DNA of 63,805 nucleotides. Source: an uncultured Pelagibacteraceae bacterium (GTDB lineage: Bacteria; Pseudomonadota; Alphaproteobacteria; Pelagibacterales; Pelagibacteraceae). Within the stretch, counting starts at the first letter, position 1. The number at the start of each line of letters is the position of its first letter. Positions 27,643-36,619 of this stretch are shown here, piece after piece. The position numbers were made by a program, and so were the translations under genes. Location of the stretch: assembly GCA_902608385.1 (NCBI GenBank), contig CACLNT010000008.1, positions 1 to 63,805 on the forward strand, given 5' to 3'. The notes beneath the pieces are model-generated. The model searched no databases, was not told the DNA's origin, and saw only the letters and a program-made list of their open reading frames with translations.

Positions 27643-29145
27643 TTGATTTTACATAAAGTAAAAGTTTATCCGTCAAAAACAAAGCTGCCTAAAAAAAAAC
27701 AGCTAGCTTGGAAAATTGCTGAAATAGCTAGTGACAATGCAAAATTAAATAATAAATCAATTGAAATGGTAATAAACAGAATTATAGATAACTCCTCTGT
27801 CGCTGTAGCATCACTAAATAGAAAGTCTGTTATTTCTTCTAGAGAAATGGCATTAGCACATCCAAAAAAGAATGGAGCAACCTTATTTGGTGTAAGTTCA
27901 AAGTTAAAATTTCATTGCGAGTGGGCAGCCTGGTCAAATGGCACTGCGGTAAGAGAGTTAGATTTTCATGATACTTTTTTAGCAGCTGATTATAGTCACC
28001 CTGGTGATAATATTCCTCCATTGTTAGCAGTAGCACAACAAAAAAAGAGAAGTGGGTTAGATTTGTTAAGAGGAATCATTACAGCTTACGAAGTTCAAGT
28101 AAATTTAGTTAAAGGAATTTGCTTACACAAACACAAAATAGATCATATAGCACATCTGGGTCCAAGTGTTGCTGCAGGAATTGGATCTATGTTAAGATTA
28201 AATACTGAAACAATTTACCAAGCAATTCAACAATCTTTACACACAACGGTTTCAACAAGACAATCAAGAAAAGGTGAAATTTCAAGTTGGAAAGCTTATG
28301 CGCCTGCACATGCAGGTAAATTAGCTATCGAAGCTGTTGATAGAGTTATGAGAGGTGAAGGAGCGCCAAGTCCAATATATGAAGGTGAAGATAGTGTGAT
28401 CGCAAGAATACTTGATGGTAAAAAAGCTCTATATAAAATTCCTTTGCCGAAAAAAAATGAAGAAAAAAAAGCAATATTAGAAACTTATACAAAAGAATAT
28501 TCTGCTGAATACCAAGCACAAGCATTAATAGATATTGCAAAAAAACTTAATAAAAAAATTAATAATTTAAATCAAATTAAAAAAATTGATATTTACACAA
28601 GTCATCACACTCATAATGTAATTGGGACAGGTGCAAATGATCCTCAAAAAATGGATCCTAATGCCAGCAGAGAAACTTTGGATCATTCAATTATGTATAT
28701 TTTTGCCGTTGCTTTAGAAGATGCAAAGTGGCATCATATTAAATCCTATACCAGATCAAGAGCAAATAAAAAAAGTACAATTAAGATATGGCGTTCTATT
28801 AAAACACATGAAGATAAAAAATGGACTAAAAAATATCATGATCTAAACCCAAAAAATAAATCTTTTGGTGCAAAAGTTATTGTCACTTTAAAAAATGGGA
28901 AAAAAATAATTGAACAATTAGATAAAGCTGACGCACATCCATATGGTGCAAGACCATTTGTTAGAAACAATTATATAAAAAAATTTCTCACATTAACAAA
29001 AAATATTATTTCAAAAAAAGAAATTGATAAATTTTTAAAGAATGTACAAAATTTAAAAAAAATAAAACCTGGACAACTAAATAAATTAAATATTGAAATT
29101 AGAAAATATAATTTGAAAAAAAATACTAAAAAAGGAATTTTCTAA
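27643..29145 (+). CDS. prpD: MmgE/PrpD family 2-methylcitrate dehydratase
   Basis: 500 residues, the typical PrpD length. Translation probably begins at TTG, placed by the AAGGAG at 27632. Family blocks include AVRELDFHDTFLAADYSHPGD, QVNLVKGICLHKHKIDHIAH, WKAYAPAHAGKLA and TLDHSIMYIFAVAL. It dehydrates 2-methylcitrate to 2-methylaconitate in propionyl-CoA oxidation. It leads a prpD-prpB-prpC operon with one-base overlaps. Neither PrpE nor AcnD/PrpF is in the window. Confidence 0.92.
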   Translation: MILHKVKVYPSKTKLPKKKQLAWKIAEIASDNAKLNNKSIEMVINRIIDNSSVAVASLNRKSVISSREMALAHPKKNGATLFGVSSKLKFHCEWAAWSNGTAVRELDFHDTFLAADYSHPGDNIPPLLAVAQQKKRSGLDLLRGIITAYEVQVNLVKGICLHKHKIDHIAHLGPSVAAGIGSMLRLNTETIYQAIQQSLHTTVSTRQSRKGEISSWKAYAPAHAGKLAIEAVDRVMRGEGAPSPIYEGEDSVIARILDGKKALYKIPLPKKNEEKKAILETYTKEYSAEYQAQALIDIAKKLNKKINNLNQIKKIDIYTSHHTHNVIGTGANDPQKMDPNASRETLDHSIMYIFAVALEDAKWHHIKSYTRSRANKKSTIKIWRSIKTHEDKKWTKKYHDLNPKNKSFGAKVIVTLKNGKKIIEQLDKADAHPYGARPFVRNNYIKKFLTLTKNIISKKEIDKFLKNVQNLKKIKPGQLNKLNIEIRKYNLKKNTKKGIF

Positions 29146-30041
29146 TGCATTTTATAGAAAAAAAACCTGAAGAAAAAAGAGAGATTCTTAATCAAAAATT
29201 AAAGTCTAATAAAATTTTAAGAGTACCAGGCGCATTCAACCCACTAACAGCAAAAGTTATAGAGGAGATTGGCTATGATGCAGTTTATGTATCTGGTGCC
29301 GTTATGGCAAATGATCTTGGTTTCCCAGATATAGGTTTAACAACTTTAGAAGATGTAAGTACAAGATCTTATTTAATTTCTAGAGTAACCAACTTACCAA
29401 CTATAGTTGATATAGACACAGGTTTTAAATCGTGTGAAAAAACAATACAAACTTTTGAGGAATTTGGTGTAGCGGCAGTTCATTTGGAAGATCAAATTGA
29501 ACGTAAAAGATGCGGCCATCTAGATAATAAAGAATTAATCTCTACTGACAAAATGGTAAATAAAATTAAAGAATGCGTAAAAGCAAAAAAAGATAAAAAT
29601 TTTAAAATAATAGCCAGATCTGATGCTAATTCAGTAGAAGGTATAGATAAAATGATTAATAGATGTAAAGCATATATTGATGCAGGAGCTGAGATTATTT
29701 TTCCTGAAGCTCTTTCAAATGAGAAAGAATTTGAAAATGTTAGAAAATCTCTGAATTGTTATTTGCTTGCAAATATGACGGAGTTCGGCAAATCAAAATT
29801 GTTGAATTATAAAGATTTAGAAAATTTGGGATATAATATTGTAATTTATCCAGTAACAACTCAACGATTAGCAATGAAAAGTGTAGAAGATGGTTTGCGT
29901 GCTATTTTTAAAGATGGACATCAAAGTAACATTATAGATAAAATGCAAACTAGGAAAAGATTGTACGAAATAGTAGATTATGAAAAATATAATTCTTTAG
30001 ATGAGGAAATTTATAATTTTAGCAAAAAAGGTCATGAATAA
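29145..30041 (+). CDS. prpB: Methylisocitrate lyase
   Basis: 298 residues, a member of the isocitrate lyase/PEP mutase superfamily. It cleaves 2-methylisocitrate to pyruvate and succinate. The active-site loop reads ERKRCGHLDNK with the catalytic cysteine, and metal-binding IVDIDTGF and AVHLEDQIE motifs precede it. The KRCGH loop separates it from PEP mutase and oxaloacetate hydrolases. It overlaps prpD and prpC by one base each. Confidence 0.93.
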   Translation: MHFIEKKPEEKREILNQKLKSNKILRVPGAFNPLTAKVIEEIGYDAVYVSGAVMANDLGFPDIGLTTLEDVSTRSYLISRVTNLPTIVDIDTGFKSCEKTIQTFEEFGVAAVHLEDQIERKRCGHLDNKELISTDKMVNKIKECVKAKKDKNFKIIARSDANSVEGIDKMINRCKAYIDAGAEIIFPEALSNEKEFENVRKSLNCYLLANMTEFGKSKLLNYKDLENLGYNIVIYPVTTQRLAMKSVEDGLRAIFKDGHQSNIIDKMQTRKRLYEIVDYEKYNSLDEEIYNFSKKGHE

Positions 30042-31165
30042 TGAGCGATGAAATAAAAAAAGGTTTACTAGGTATTGTTGTTGATGAGACAACTGTATCC
30101 CAAGTAATGCCTGATATTAATTCTCTTACTTACAGAGGTTATGCCGTTCAAGACCTTTGTGAAAAGTGTACTTTTGAAGAAGTAGCTTATCTCGTCCTAA
30201 ATGGGGAACTTCCTAACAAAATACAATTAAAAAAATTCATTAAAGAAGAAAGATTAGATAGAACGCTTTCAAAACAAATATTAAATGACATTCAGAAAAT
30301 GCCTAAAAAAGCACATCCGATGGATGTTATAAGAACAGCAGTAAGTTTAATGGCTTTAGAAGATAAGGATACCAAAGACAATTCTCCTAAAGCAAATATG
30401 AGAAAAGCTATTAGAATATTTGCAAAGACGCCTATTGCTTTAGCTGCTTTCTTTAGGTCTAGAAAAGGTAAAAGAATAATACCTCCAAAGAAAAATTTGT
30501 CTTTTTCTGAAAATTTTTTTCATATGTGTTTTGGAAAAGTTCCTATTAAAGAAATTGTTAAAGCTTTTGACGTCTCATTAATTCTTTATGCTGAACATAG
30601 TTTTAATGTTTCAACATTTACTGCAAGAACAATAACTAGCAGTTTATCAGATATACACGGTGCAATTACTGGCGCTATAGCAAGTTTAAAAGGACCATTG
30701 CATGGAGGAGCTAACGAGGAAGTCATGCATATGATGAATAAGATTAAAAAACCTGATAATGCTTTAAAATGGATCAATAAAGCTCTTAATAATAAAGATG
30801 TAGTAATGGGCTTTGGTCATAGAGTTTATAAAAAAGGTGATTCAAGAGTTCCCACAATGGAAAAATATTTTAGAAAGGTTTCTTCAATTAAAAAAGATAA
30901 AAAATTTATTAAAATTTATGACGTTGTTAAAAGTGTAATGATTCAAAGAAAAAATATTCACCCAAATGTTGATTATCCAACTGGACCGACTTATCATTTA
31001 ATGGGTTTTGATACTGATTTTTTTACACCAATTTTTGTTATTTCAAGAATTACCGGATGGTCAGCACATATAATGGAACAACACGCTGCCAATAAATTAA
31101 TTAGACCTCTTTCTAAATACAGTGGTAGAGAACACCGTAGGGTAATGCTTCTAAATCAAAGATAG
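30041..31165 (+). CDS. prpC: 2-methylcitrate synthase
   Basis: 374 residues, a citrate-synthase-fold enzyme. Catalytic segments are LYAEHSFNVSTFTAR (His), MGFGHRVYKKGDSR (His) and GFDTDFFTPIFVISR (Asp). The length and placement after prpD and prpB favour 2-methylcitrate synthase, which joins propionyl-CoA and oxaloacetate, over the larger hexameric GltA. Dual citrate-synthase activity is possible. Confidence 0.93.
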   Translation: MSDEIKKGLLGIVVDETTVSQVMPDINSLTYRGYAVQDLCEKCTFEEVAYLVLNGELPNKIQLKKFIKEERLDRTLSKQILNDIQKMPKKAHPMDVIRTAVSLMALEDKDTKDNSPKANMRKAIRIFAKTPIALAAFFRSRKGKRIIPPKKNLSFSENFFHMCFGKVPIKEIVKAFDVSLILYAEHSFNVSTFTARTITSSLSDIHGAITGAIASLKGPLHGGANEEVMHMMNKIKKPDNALKWINKALNNKDVVMGFGHRVYKKGDSRVPTMEKYFRKVSSIKKDKKFIKIYDVVKSVMIQRKNIHPNVDYPTGPTYHLMGFDTDFFTPIFVISRITGWSAHIMEQHAANKLIRPLSKYSGREHRRVMLLNQR

Positions 31166-31180
31166 TTTGTAGATTAAAAT

Positions 31181-31228
31181 TTATTTAACTATAAGCCAAA
31201 CAATAACTGCAATTGCCAATATTTCCAT
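31181..31228 (-). CDS. Candidate 15-residue hydrophobic microprotein downstream of nrdB
   Basis: The frame MEILAIAVIVWLIVK lies 17 bases after the nrdB stop on the same strand. It is preceded by a purine-rich stretch (AAGGAAGAGG) at good Shine-Dalgarno spacing. The peptide would be one very short membrane helix with a terminal lysine. AT-rich DNA easily encodes hydrophobic runs, so only the ribosome binding site and position support it. Confidence 0.35.
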   Translation of the reverse strand: MEILAIAVIVWLIVK

Positions 31229-31245
31229 TTTTTCCTCTTCCTTTT

Positions 31246-32259
31246 TTAATTGAATGCTTCTGACCAAGTGCCTTTTGTAGACGCTTTAGAATATTCTGTA
31301 GCTCTACCTTCAAAAAAATTCATATGTTCTACTGCATTCAACATTGTATCTAGCCAAGTTAAGGGATTTTTTTCAATTTTATAAATTGGTTCTAAACCTA
31401 ATTGAATTAATCTTCTATTCCCAATCCACCTAATATAATCTTTTATTTCTTGTGGAGTTAGTCCTTCTATAGGACCCATATTAAATGCCAAATCTATAAA
31501 AGCATCTTCATGATTAATAATAGTTCTACAAGATTCATAAATTTCTTTTTTTAGTTGAGGTGTCCATATTTCAGGTTGCTCTTTTATGAAAGTATTAAAA
31601 AGTTTAATCATTGAATTACAATGCAACGTTTCATCTCTAACAGACCAAGTCACTATTTGGCCCATACCTTTCATTTTATTTTGTCTTGGAAAATTTAATA
31701 AAATTGCAAAACTTGCAAATAACTGAAGTCCTTCTGTAAATGCACTAAAAACTGCTATAGTTTTTGCAATATCATGATGTGATTTTACATCAAAACCTTG
31801 CATGTAATCATACTTATCTTTCATTTCTTTATACTTTAGAAAAGCAGAATATTCTGTCTCCGGCATACCGATTGTATCTAATAAGTGTGAGTAAGCTGCT
31901 ATGTGAACTGTTTCCATTGAAGCAAAAGATGACATCATCATTAATACTTCGGTTGGTTTAAAAACATTCATATAGTGCCTGATATAACAATTGCTTACCT
32001 CAACATCTGCTTGTGTAAAAAATCTAAAAATTTGTGTTAATAGGTTTTTTTCTTCTGGTTTAAGATTTTTTTGCCAGTCTCTAACATCATCTCCTAAAGG
32101 AACTTCTTCTGGCAACCAATGAATTCTTTGTTGAGTTAGCCATGAATCATAACACCAAGGATATCTAAAAGGTTTGTAGACAGGATTTTCAACCAATAAT
32201 CCCATTTCTCGGGGTTTGTCTTTAATTATTTCAACTTTTTTTAATTTTTTTACTGACAT
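31246..32259 (-). CDS. nrdB: Ribonucleoside-diphosphate reductase, beta subunit (class I)
   Basis: 337 residues from the ATG at 32259 (MSVKKLKK), which lies within the nrdA end; an upstream GTG at 32268 is in frame. The di-iron and radical site is visible: MSSFASMETVHIAAYSHL gives Glu, His (+3) and the radical Tyr (+7), followed by AFTEGLQLF (Glu) and VRDETLHCNSM (Glu and His). This is a tyrosyl-radical class I enzyme that supplies electrons for deoxynucleotide synthesis with NrdA. Its coding region overlaps nrdA by 10 bases. Confidence 0.93.
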   Translation of the reverse strand: MSVKKLKKVEIIKDKPREMGLLVENPVYKPFRYPWCYDSWLTQQRIHWLPEEVPLGDDVRDWQKNLKPEEKNLLTQIFRFFTQADVEVSNCYIRHYMNVFKPTEVLMMMSSFASMETVHIAAYSHLLDTIGMPETEYSAFLKYKEMKDKYDYMQGFDVKSHHDIAKTIAVFSAFTEGLQLFASFAILLNFPRQNKMKGMGQIVTWSVRDETLHCNSMIKLFNTFIKEQPEIWTPQLKKEIYESCRTIINHEDAFIDLAFNMGPIEGLTPQEIKDYIRWIGNRRLIQLGLEPIYKIEKNPLTWLDTMLNAVEHMNFFEGRATEYSKASTKGTWSEAFN

Positions 32260-34181
32260 GATAAACACTCTTCATATTCTGTTTCTTTATCTTCTTTGTT
32301 TTTATAAACATTCATCTCTATATCTGTGGATGAACCACTATTTATGTTCTCCGCTCTTTGGATCGATTTAGACCTGCAATAATAAAGGCTTTTTAGTCCC
32401 TTTTTCCATGCTTGAAAGTGAATTTGATGAAGTTCTTTTTTATGAACATCGGCAGCTAAAAATAAATTTATAGATTGAGCTTGAGAGATATGAGGTGTTC
32501 TATCGGCCCCAAGTTCTACAATCCATTTTTGATCAAGTTCAAAAGCAGTCTTAAATGTATCTTTTTCTTCTTTAGACAAGAAGTCCAAATGTATTACGGA
32601 GCCTTGATTTGTTGTAATACTAGACCAAATTTCATCATTATTTTTATTATATTTTTCTAAAACTTTTTCTAAATATTTGTTTCTAACATTAAATGAACCC
32701 GATAGAGTTTTGTGAGTATAACTATTAGCAGCAATAGGTTCAACTCCAGGAGATGTTCCTCCGCATATAATTGAAATAGAAGCTGTTGGTGCTATAGCTG
32801 TCTTATTAGAAAATCTTTCACTGATTCCATATTCTGCTGCATCTGGGCAAGCTCCTCTTTCTTCAGCTAGTTGTTTTGATGACTCGTCAACTTTTTTTTG
32901 AATATGTTCGAATATTTTTTTGTTCCAAACCTTGCTCATTACAGATTCTAAAGGAATATTTTTTTGTTGAAAAAATGAATGTAAGCCCATAACCCCTAAA
33001 CCAACACTTCTTTCTTTCATAGCAGAATATGTTGCATCACTAAATTGCTCTGGAGCATTTTCTATAAAATCGTTTAAAACATTGTCCAAAAACCTCATTA
33101 CATCACCAATAAAATTTTTATCATCTTTCCACTCATCATATTTTTCAATATTAAGTGAAGACAAGCAACACACGGCGGTACGATCTTTTCCTTCTCTATC
33201 AATTCCAGTTGGAAGTGTAATTTCGCTACATAAGTTTGAAGTTTTAACAGTTAGTCCTGCTAATTTATGGTGTTGAGGAATTTGTCTATTAACTGTATCA
33301 ATAAAAATTATATAAGGTTCTCCAGTTTCTATTCTTGCTGTTAAAAGTCTAATCCACAAATTTCTTGCAGATATAGTTGATTGAATTACTTTATCCTTTG
33401 GACTCTTAAGTGCCCACTTTTCATCCATTTCAACAGCTCTCATAAATGCATCTGATACCAATACACCATGATGTAAATTTAAAGCTTTTCTATTAGGATC
33501 ACCACCAGTTGGTCTTCGCATTTCAATAAATTCTTCAATTTCAGGATGATCAATTGGTAAATAGCAAGCTGCAGATCCTCTTCTTAGCGAACCTTGGCTG
33601 ATTGCCATGGTTAAAGAATCCATAACTTTAATAAAAGGAATTATTCCAGAAGTTTTTCCAACTCTCCCAATTTTTTCTCCAATCGATCTAAGATTACCCC
33701 AGTAACTTCCTATTCCACCGCCTCTTGCTGCAAGCCAAACATTTTCACTCCACAAATCTAAAATTCCATCTAAACTGTCACCTGCTTCATTTAAAAAACA
33801 CGAAATAGGTAAACCTCTTTTTGTTCCACCATTTGATAATACTGGTGTTGCTGGCATAAACCATAGATTGCTTATATAGTTATAAATTCTTTGAGCATGT
33901 AAATTGTCATCAGCATAATAACTAGCTACTCTTGCAAATAAATCTTGATAAGATTCATTAACCCCCAAATACCTATCACTTAGAGTTGCCTTTCCAAATT
34001 CTGTAAGATTATCATCTCTTGATCTGTCAATTTTTATTGTTATGCCTTTTTCGTTTTGAAAAAGCTCAGTTTCATTACTTAATGAAAATAGATCTAACCT
34101 TTTTTCCTTGTTGACCTCTATTTTATTAGGGCTATATTCGGAAACAGCTTTCTTAATTGCCTGTGATAGAACCTTATTCAT
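32250..34181 (-). CDS. nrdA: Ribonucleoside-diphosphate reductase, alpha subunit
   Basis: 643 residues. Active-site blocks are LPISCFLNEAGDSL, VKTSNLCSEITLP (Asn-Leu-Cys-x-Glu) and TAVCCLSSLN (radical cysteine), and the C-terminal redox tail is EECLSCQ. The N-terminal ATP-cone of E. coli-type NrdA (about 90 residues) appears to be missing, since the protein enters the reductase domain within the first 60 residues. That suggests loss of dATP feedback at the activity site. It is transcribed with nrdB from the 155-base region shared with the mutase gene. Confidence 0.93.
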   Translation of the reverse strand: MNKVLSQAIKKAVSEYSPNKIEVNKEKRLDLFSLSNETELFQNEKGITIKIDRSRDDNLTEFGKATLSDRYLGVNESYQDLFARVASYYADDNLHAQRIYNYISNLWFMPATPVLSNGGTKRGLPISCFLNEAGDSLDGILDLWSENVWLAARGGGIGSYWGNLRSIGEKIGRVGKTSGIIPFIKVMDSLTMAISQGSLRRGSAACYLPIDHPEIEEFIEMRRPTGGDPNRKALNLHHGVLVSDAFMRAVEMDEKWALKSPKDKVIQSTISARNLWIRLLTARIETGEPYIIFIDTVNRQIPQHHKLAGLTVKTSNLCSEITLPTGIDREGKDRTAVCCLSSLNIEKYDEWKDDKNFIGDVMRFLDNVLNDFIENAPEQFSDATYSAMKERSVGLGVMGLHSFFQQKNIPLESVMSKVWNKKIFEHIQKKVDESSKQLAEERGACPDAAEYGISERFSNKTAIAPTASISIICGGTSPGVEPIAANSYTHKTLSGSFNVRNKYLEKVLEKYNKNNDEIWSSITTNQGSVIHLDFLSKEEKDTFKTAFELDQKWIVELGADRTPHISQAQSINLFLAADVHKKELHQIHFQAWKKGLKSLYYCRSKSIQRAENINSGSSTDIEMNVYKNKEDKETEYEECLSCQ

Positions 34182-34211
34182 TACTTTATTATTATCTGTT
34201 TTTTTAACAAA

Positions 34212-34226
34212 ACAACTATATGTTGT
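34212..34226. promoter_or_regulatory. Perfect palindrome upstream of nrdAB (possible regulator site)
   Basis: ACAAC-TATAT-GTTGT is a perfect 5+5 inverted repeat with a 5-base centre, located 31 bases upstream of the nrdA start in the 155-base divergent region. Its AT-rich core and nrd position recall NrdR boxes, but it is 15 rather than 16 bases long and lacks the GTGT ends. The rest of the gap is AT-rich and shows a direct repeat of AACATTT near 34270-34286. Confidence 0.3.
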
Positions 34227-34336
34227 ATGTAATTAATGTTGATATACTATATAAAATATAAATCAACAGAACATTTATAGAACATTTGGAAAAAATATCA
34301 ACTAAAAAAATGAAAAAAATGTAAGAAACAAAGAGC

Positions 34337-35791
34337 ATGTCTAAAGAAATAAAAATAGATCCATTAGGTTTCAGAGAATATGACGCAAGATGGATATACG
34401 AAAAAGACATAAATAAATTAGGAATAGAGAGTCTTGGAAAAGGGTTAGGAACACAAATAATAAAGCATACCAAAAAAAATAATCCAAGAGTTATTGTTGG
34501 TCACGATTATAGATCTTACAGTGAAGAAATAAAAACTTTTTTAAAAAAAGGATTAATTTCTACAGGATGTAATGTCGAAGATATTGGTTTGTCATTATCT
34601 CCTACTGTATATTTTGCTCAATTCAATTTAAATGCTGATGCAGTTGCTATGATAACAGCAAGCCATAACGAAAATGGATGGACTGGTGTAAAAATGGGAA
34701 TTCAAAAAGGACTAACTCACACTCCAGATGAAATGAGGGAATTAAAAGATATCACATTAAATAACAAATTTATTGAAGGTAAGGGAAATGAGAAAAAAAT
34801 AGAAAACTTTAAAAAAATATATATTCAAGATTTAGTACAAAAAAATAAAATAAACAAAAAGCTTAAAACTGTTGTTGCTTGTGGAAATGGTACGGCTGGT
34901 GTATTTGCCCCAGAGATTTTGAAAAATATAGGTTGTGAAGTGGTTGAATTAGATTGTAACTTAGATTTTACCTTTCCAAAGTATAATCCAAACCCTGAAG
35001 ATCTTAAAATGCTACATGCAATAAGTAAAGCTGTAAAAGATAGTAATGCAGATATAGGTTTTGGTTTTGATGGCGATGGAGATCGTGTTGGAGTTATAGA
35101 TAATAAAGGAAATGAAATTTTTTCAGATAAAATAGGATTATTAATTGCAAGAAACCTTTCATCAAAACATAAAGGATCAAAGTTTGTGGTCGATGTAAAA
35201 TCGACAGGTTTATATAAAAAAGATAAAGTTCTTTTAGAAAATAATTGTGAAACTATTTATTGGAAAACTGGACATTCACATATTAAAAGAAAAGTATATA
35301 CTGAAAAAGCATTGGCAGGTTTCGAAAAAAGTGGTCATTTCTTTTTTAATCAACCATTGGGTTATGGTTATGATGATGGAATTAATTCAGCAATTCAAAT
35401 TTGTCATTTATTAAATAACAGTAGTAAAAAAATGGATGAAATTATTAATGAATTACCAAATACTTATCAAACACCGACTATGGCCCCTTTTTGTAAAGAT
35501 GAAGAAAAATACCAGGTTGTTAAAAATTTAGTAAAAAAAATTGAAAAAATTAAATCTGATAATATAAAAATAGATAATCAAATAATAACCGAAGTGCTTA
35601 CTGTAAATGGAATTAGATTTTCTTTTGAAGATGGATCATGGGGATTGATTAGAGCTTCATCCAATAAGCCATCATTGGTAGTTGTTACAGAAAGTCCCAC
35701 ATCTGAGAAAAGGAAAAAAGAAATCTTTTATTTCATTGATAATTTGTTAAAGCAAACTGGCAAAATTGGTGAATACGACCAAAAAATTTAA
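34337..35791 (+). CDS. Phosphomannomutase/phosphoglucomutase
   Basis: 484 residues, the alpha-D-phosphohexomutase family (AlgC/ManB type). The phosphoserine loop is MITASHNENGWTG, the metal-binding loop is GFDGDGDRVGVID, and the sugar-binding loop is AGFEKSGHFFF. A C-terminal phosphate-binding segment (RASSNKPSLVV) completes the four domains. It interconverts hexose 1- and 6-phosphates for nucleotide-sugar synthesis. Its stop overlaps the convergent TauE-type gene by 4 bases. Confidence 0.9.
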   Translation: MSKEIKIDPLGFREYDARWIYEKDINKLGIESLGKGLGTQIIKHTKKNNPRVIVGHDYRSYSEEIKTFLKKGLISTGCNVEDIGLSLSPTVYFAQFNLNADAVAMITASHNENGWTGVKMGIQKGLTHTPDEMRELKDITLNNKFIEGKGNEKKIENFKKIYIQDLVQKNKINKKLKTVVACGNGTAGVFAPEILKNIGCEVVELDCNLDFTFPKYNPNPEDLKMLHAISKAVKDSNADIGFGFDGDGDRVGVIDNKGNEIFSDKIGLLIARNLSSKHKGSKFVVDVKSTGLYKKDKVLLENNCETIYWKTGHSHIKRKVYTEKALAGFEKSGHFFFNQPLGYGYDDGINSAIQICHLLNNSSKKMDEIINELPNTYQTPTMAPFCKDEEKYQVVKNLVKKIEKIKSDNIKIDNQIITEVLTVNGIRFSFEDGSWGLIRASSNKPSLVVVTESPTSEKRKKEIFYFIDNLLKQTGKIGEYDQKI

Positions 35792-36570
35792 ATATTAAAA
35801 TAATTATATAAAAATTTTGTAGCTACAATTAATAAAAAAATTCCAAATAATTTGCTCACTTTACTTTTGTCAACCTTGTGCATTGTATTGGCGCCTATTT
35901 TTGCCATAAAAGTTGTTATGGGTACTATAATTAAAAATGCTGGTATGTTTATAAAACCAACGCTCAAAGGTAAATTTGCATTTAAATATGTGCCAGAAAT
36001 GAAAAATCCTAATGCACCACATAAAGCAATTAAAATGCCAATAGCAGCAGCAGAACCTATTGCTTTGTTTATTGAAAATCCTGAATGTTTTAGAACGGGA
36101 ACATTTATGATCGCTCCACCAATCCCCATCAATGAAGATACAAAGCCAGAAACAAAACCTAATATTATTTTTGGAATTAAAGTAAATCTTTTTTTAATTT
36201 CATTTTTTTCTTTTATAAAAAAAATATTAAAAGCAAAAAAGTATAGAACAATACTAAAAAACAATACCAATGATTTAGTGTGCAAATTTGCTGAAATTAT
36301 TGTTCCTACAATTACACCTATAACAACAAATAAACCATAACTTCTTAAAACAGAAAAATCTACAGCTCTATGTTTATAATGAGTAAAAACAGACATGACA
36401 GCTGTTGGCACGATTATTGCAAATGAAGTTCCAATAGCTAGATGCATAATAAAGTTATTATCAAAATTTAATGTTTGAAAAATGTAATAAAGAATAGGAA
36501 CTGTAATTATTCCTCCACCTATTCCAAAAAAACCTGCTAAGAAACCAGCCAGCAATGCTGCTGTTATCAT
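35788..36570 (-). CDS. TauE/SafE family (sulfite exporter-like) membrane permease
   Basis: 260 residues from the ATG at 36570; a TTG two codons earlier is in frame. About eight hydrophobic segments are arranged as two repeats with the family glycine motifs (GFFGIGGGIITVP near the N-terminus and SLMGIGGAINVP-like in the middle). Such permeases move sulfite, sulfoacetate, sulfonates or other small anions; the substrate is not predictable. A large frame on the opposite strand (35852-36340) is an antisense shadow. Confidence 0.87.
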   Translation of the reverse strand: MITAALLAGFLAGFFGIGGGIITVPILYYIFQTLNFDNNFIMHLAIGTSFAIIVPTAVMSVFTHYKHRAVDFSVLRSYGLFVVIGVIVGTIISANLHTKSLVLFFSIVLYFFAFNIFFIKEKNEIKKRFTLIPKIILGFVSGFVSSLMGIGGAIINVPVLKHSGFSINKAIGSAAAIGILIALCGALGFFISGTYLNANLPLSVGFINIPAFLIIVPITTFMAKIGANTMHKVDKSKVSKLFGIFLLIVATKFLYNYFNI

Positions 36571-36619
36571 TAACAAAATAAAAAAACTATAATCGTTTGA
36601 AATAATTGAGCTAAACAGT

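Noticed and set aside
35852-36340. 162-codon open frame antisense to the TauE/SafE-type gene
   Set aside because: It lies wholly inside a clear membrane-protein gene on the other strand. Its composition (many Thr, Ile, Lys, Pro) is what the complement of that gene gives, and it has no family motif.
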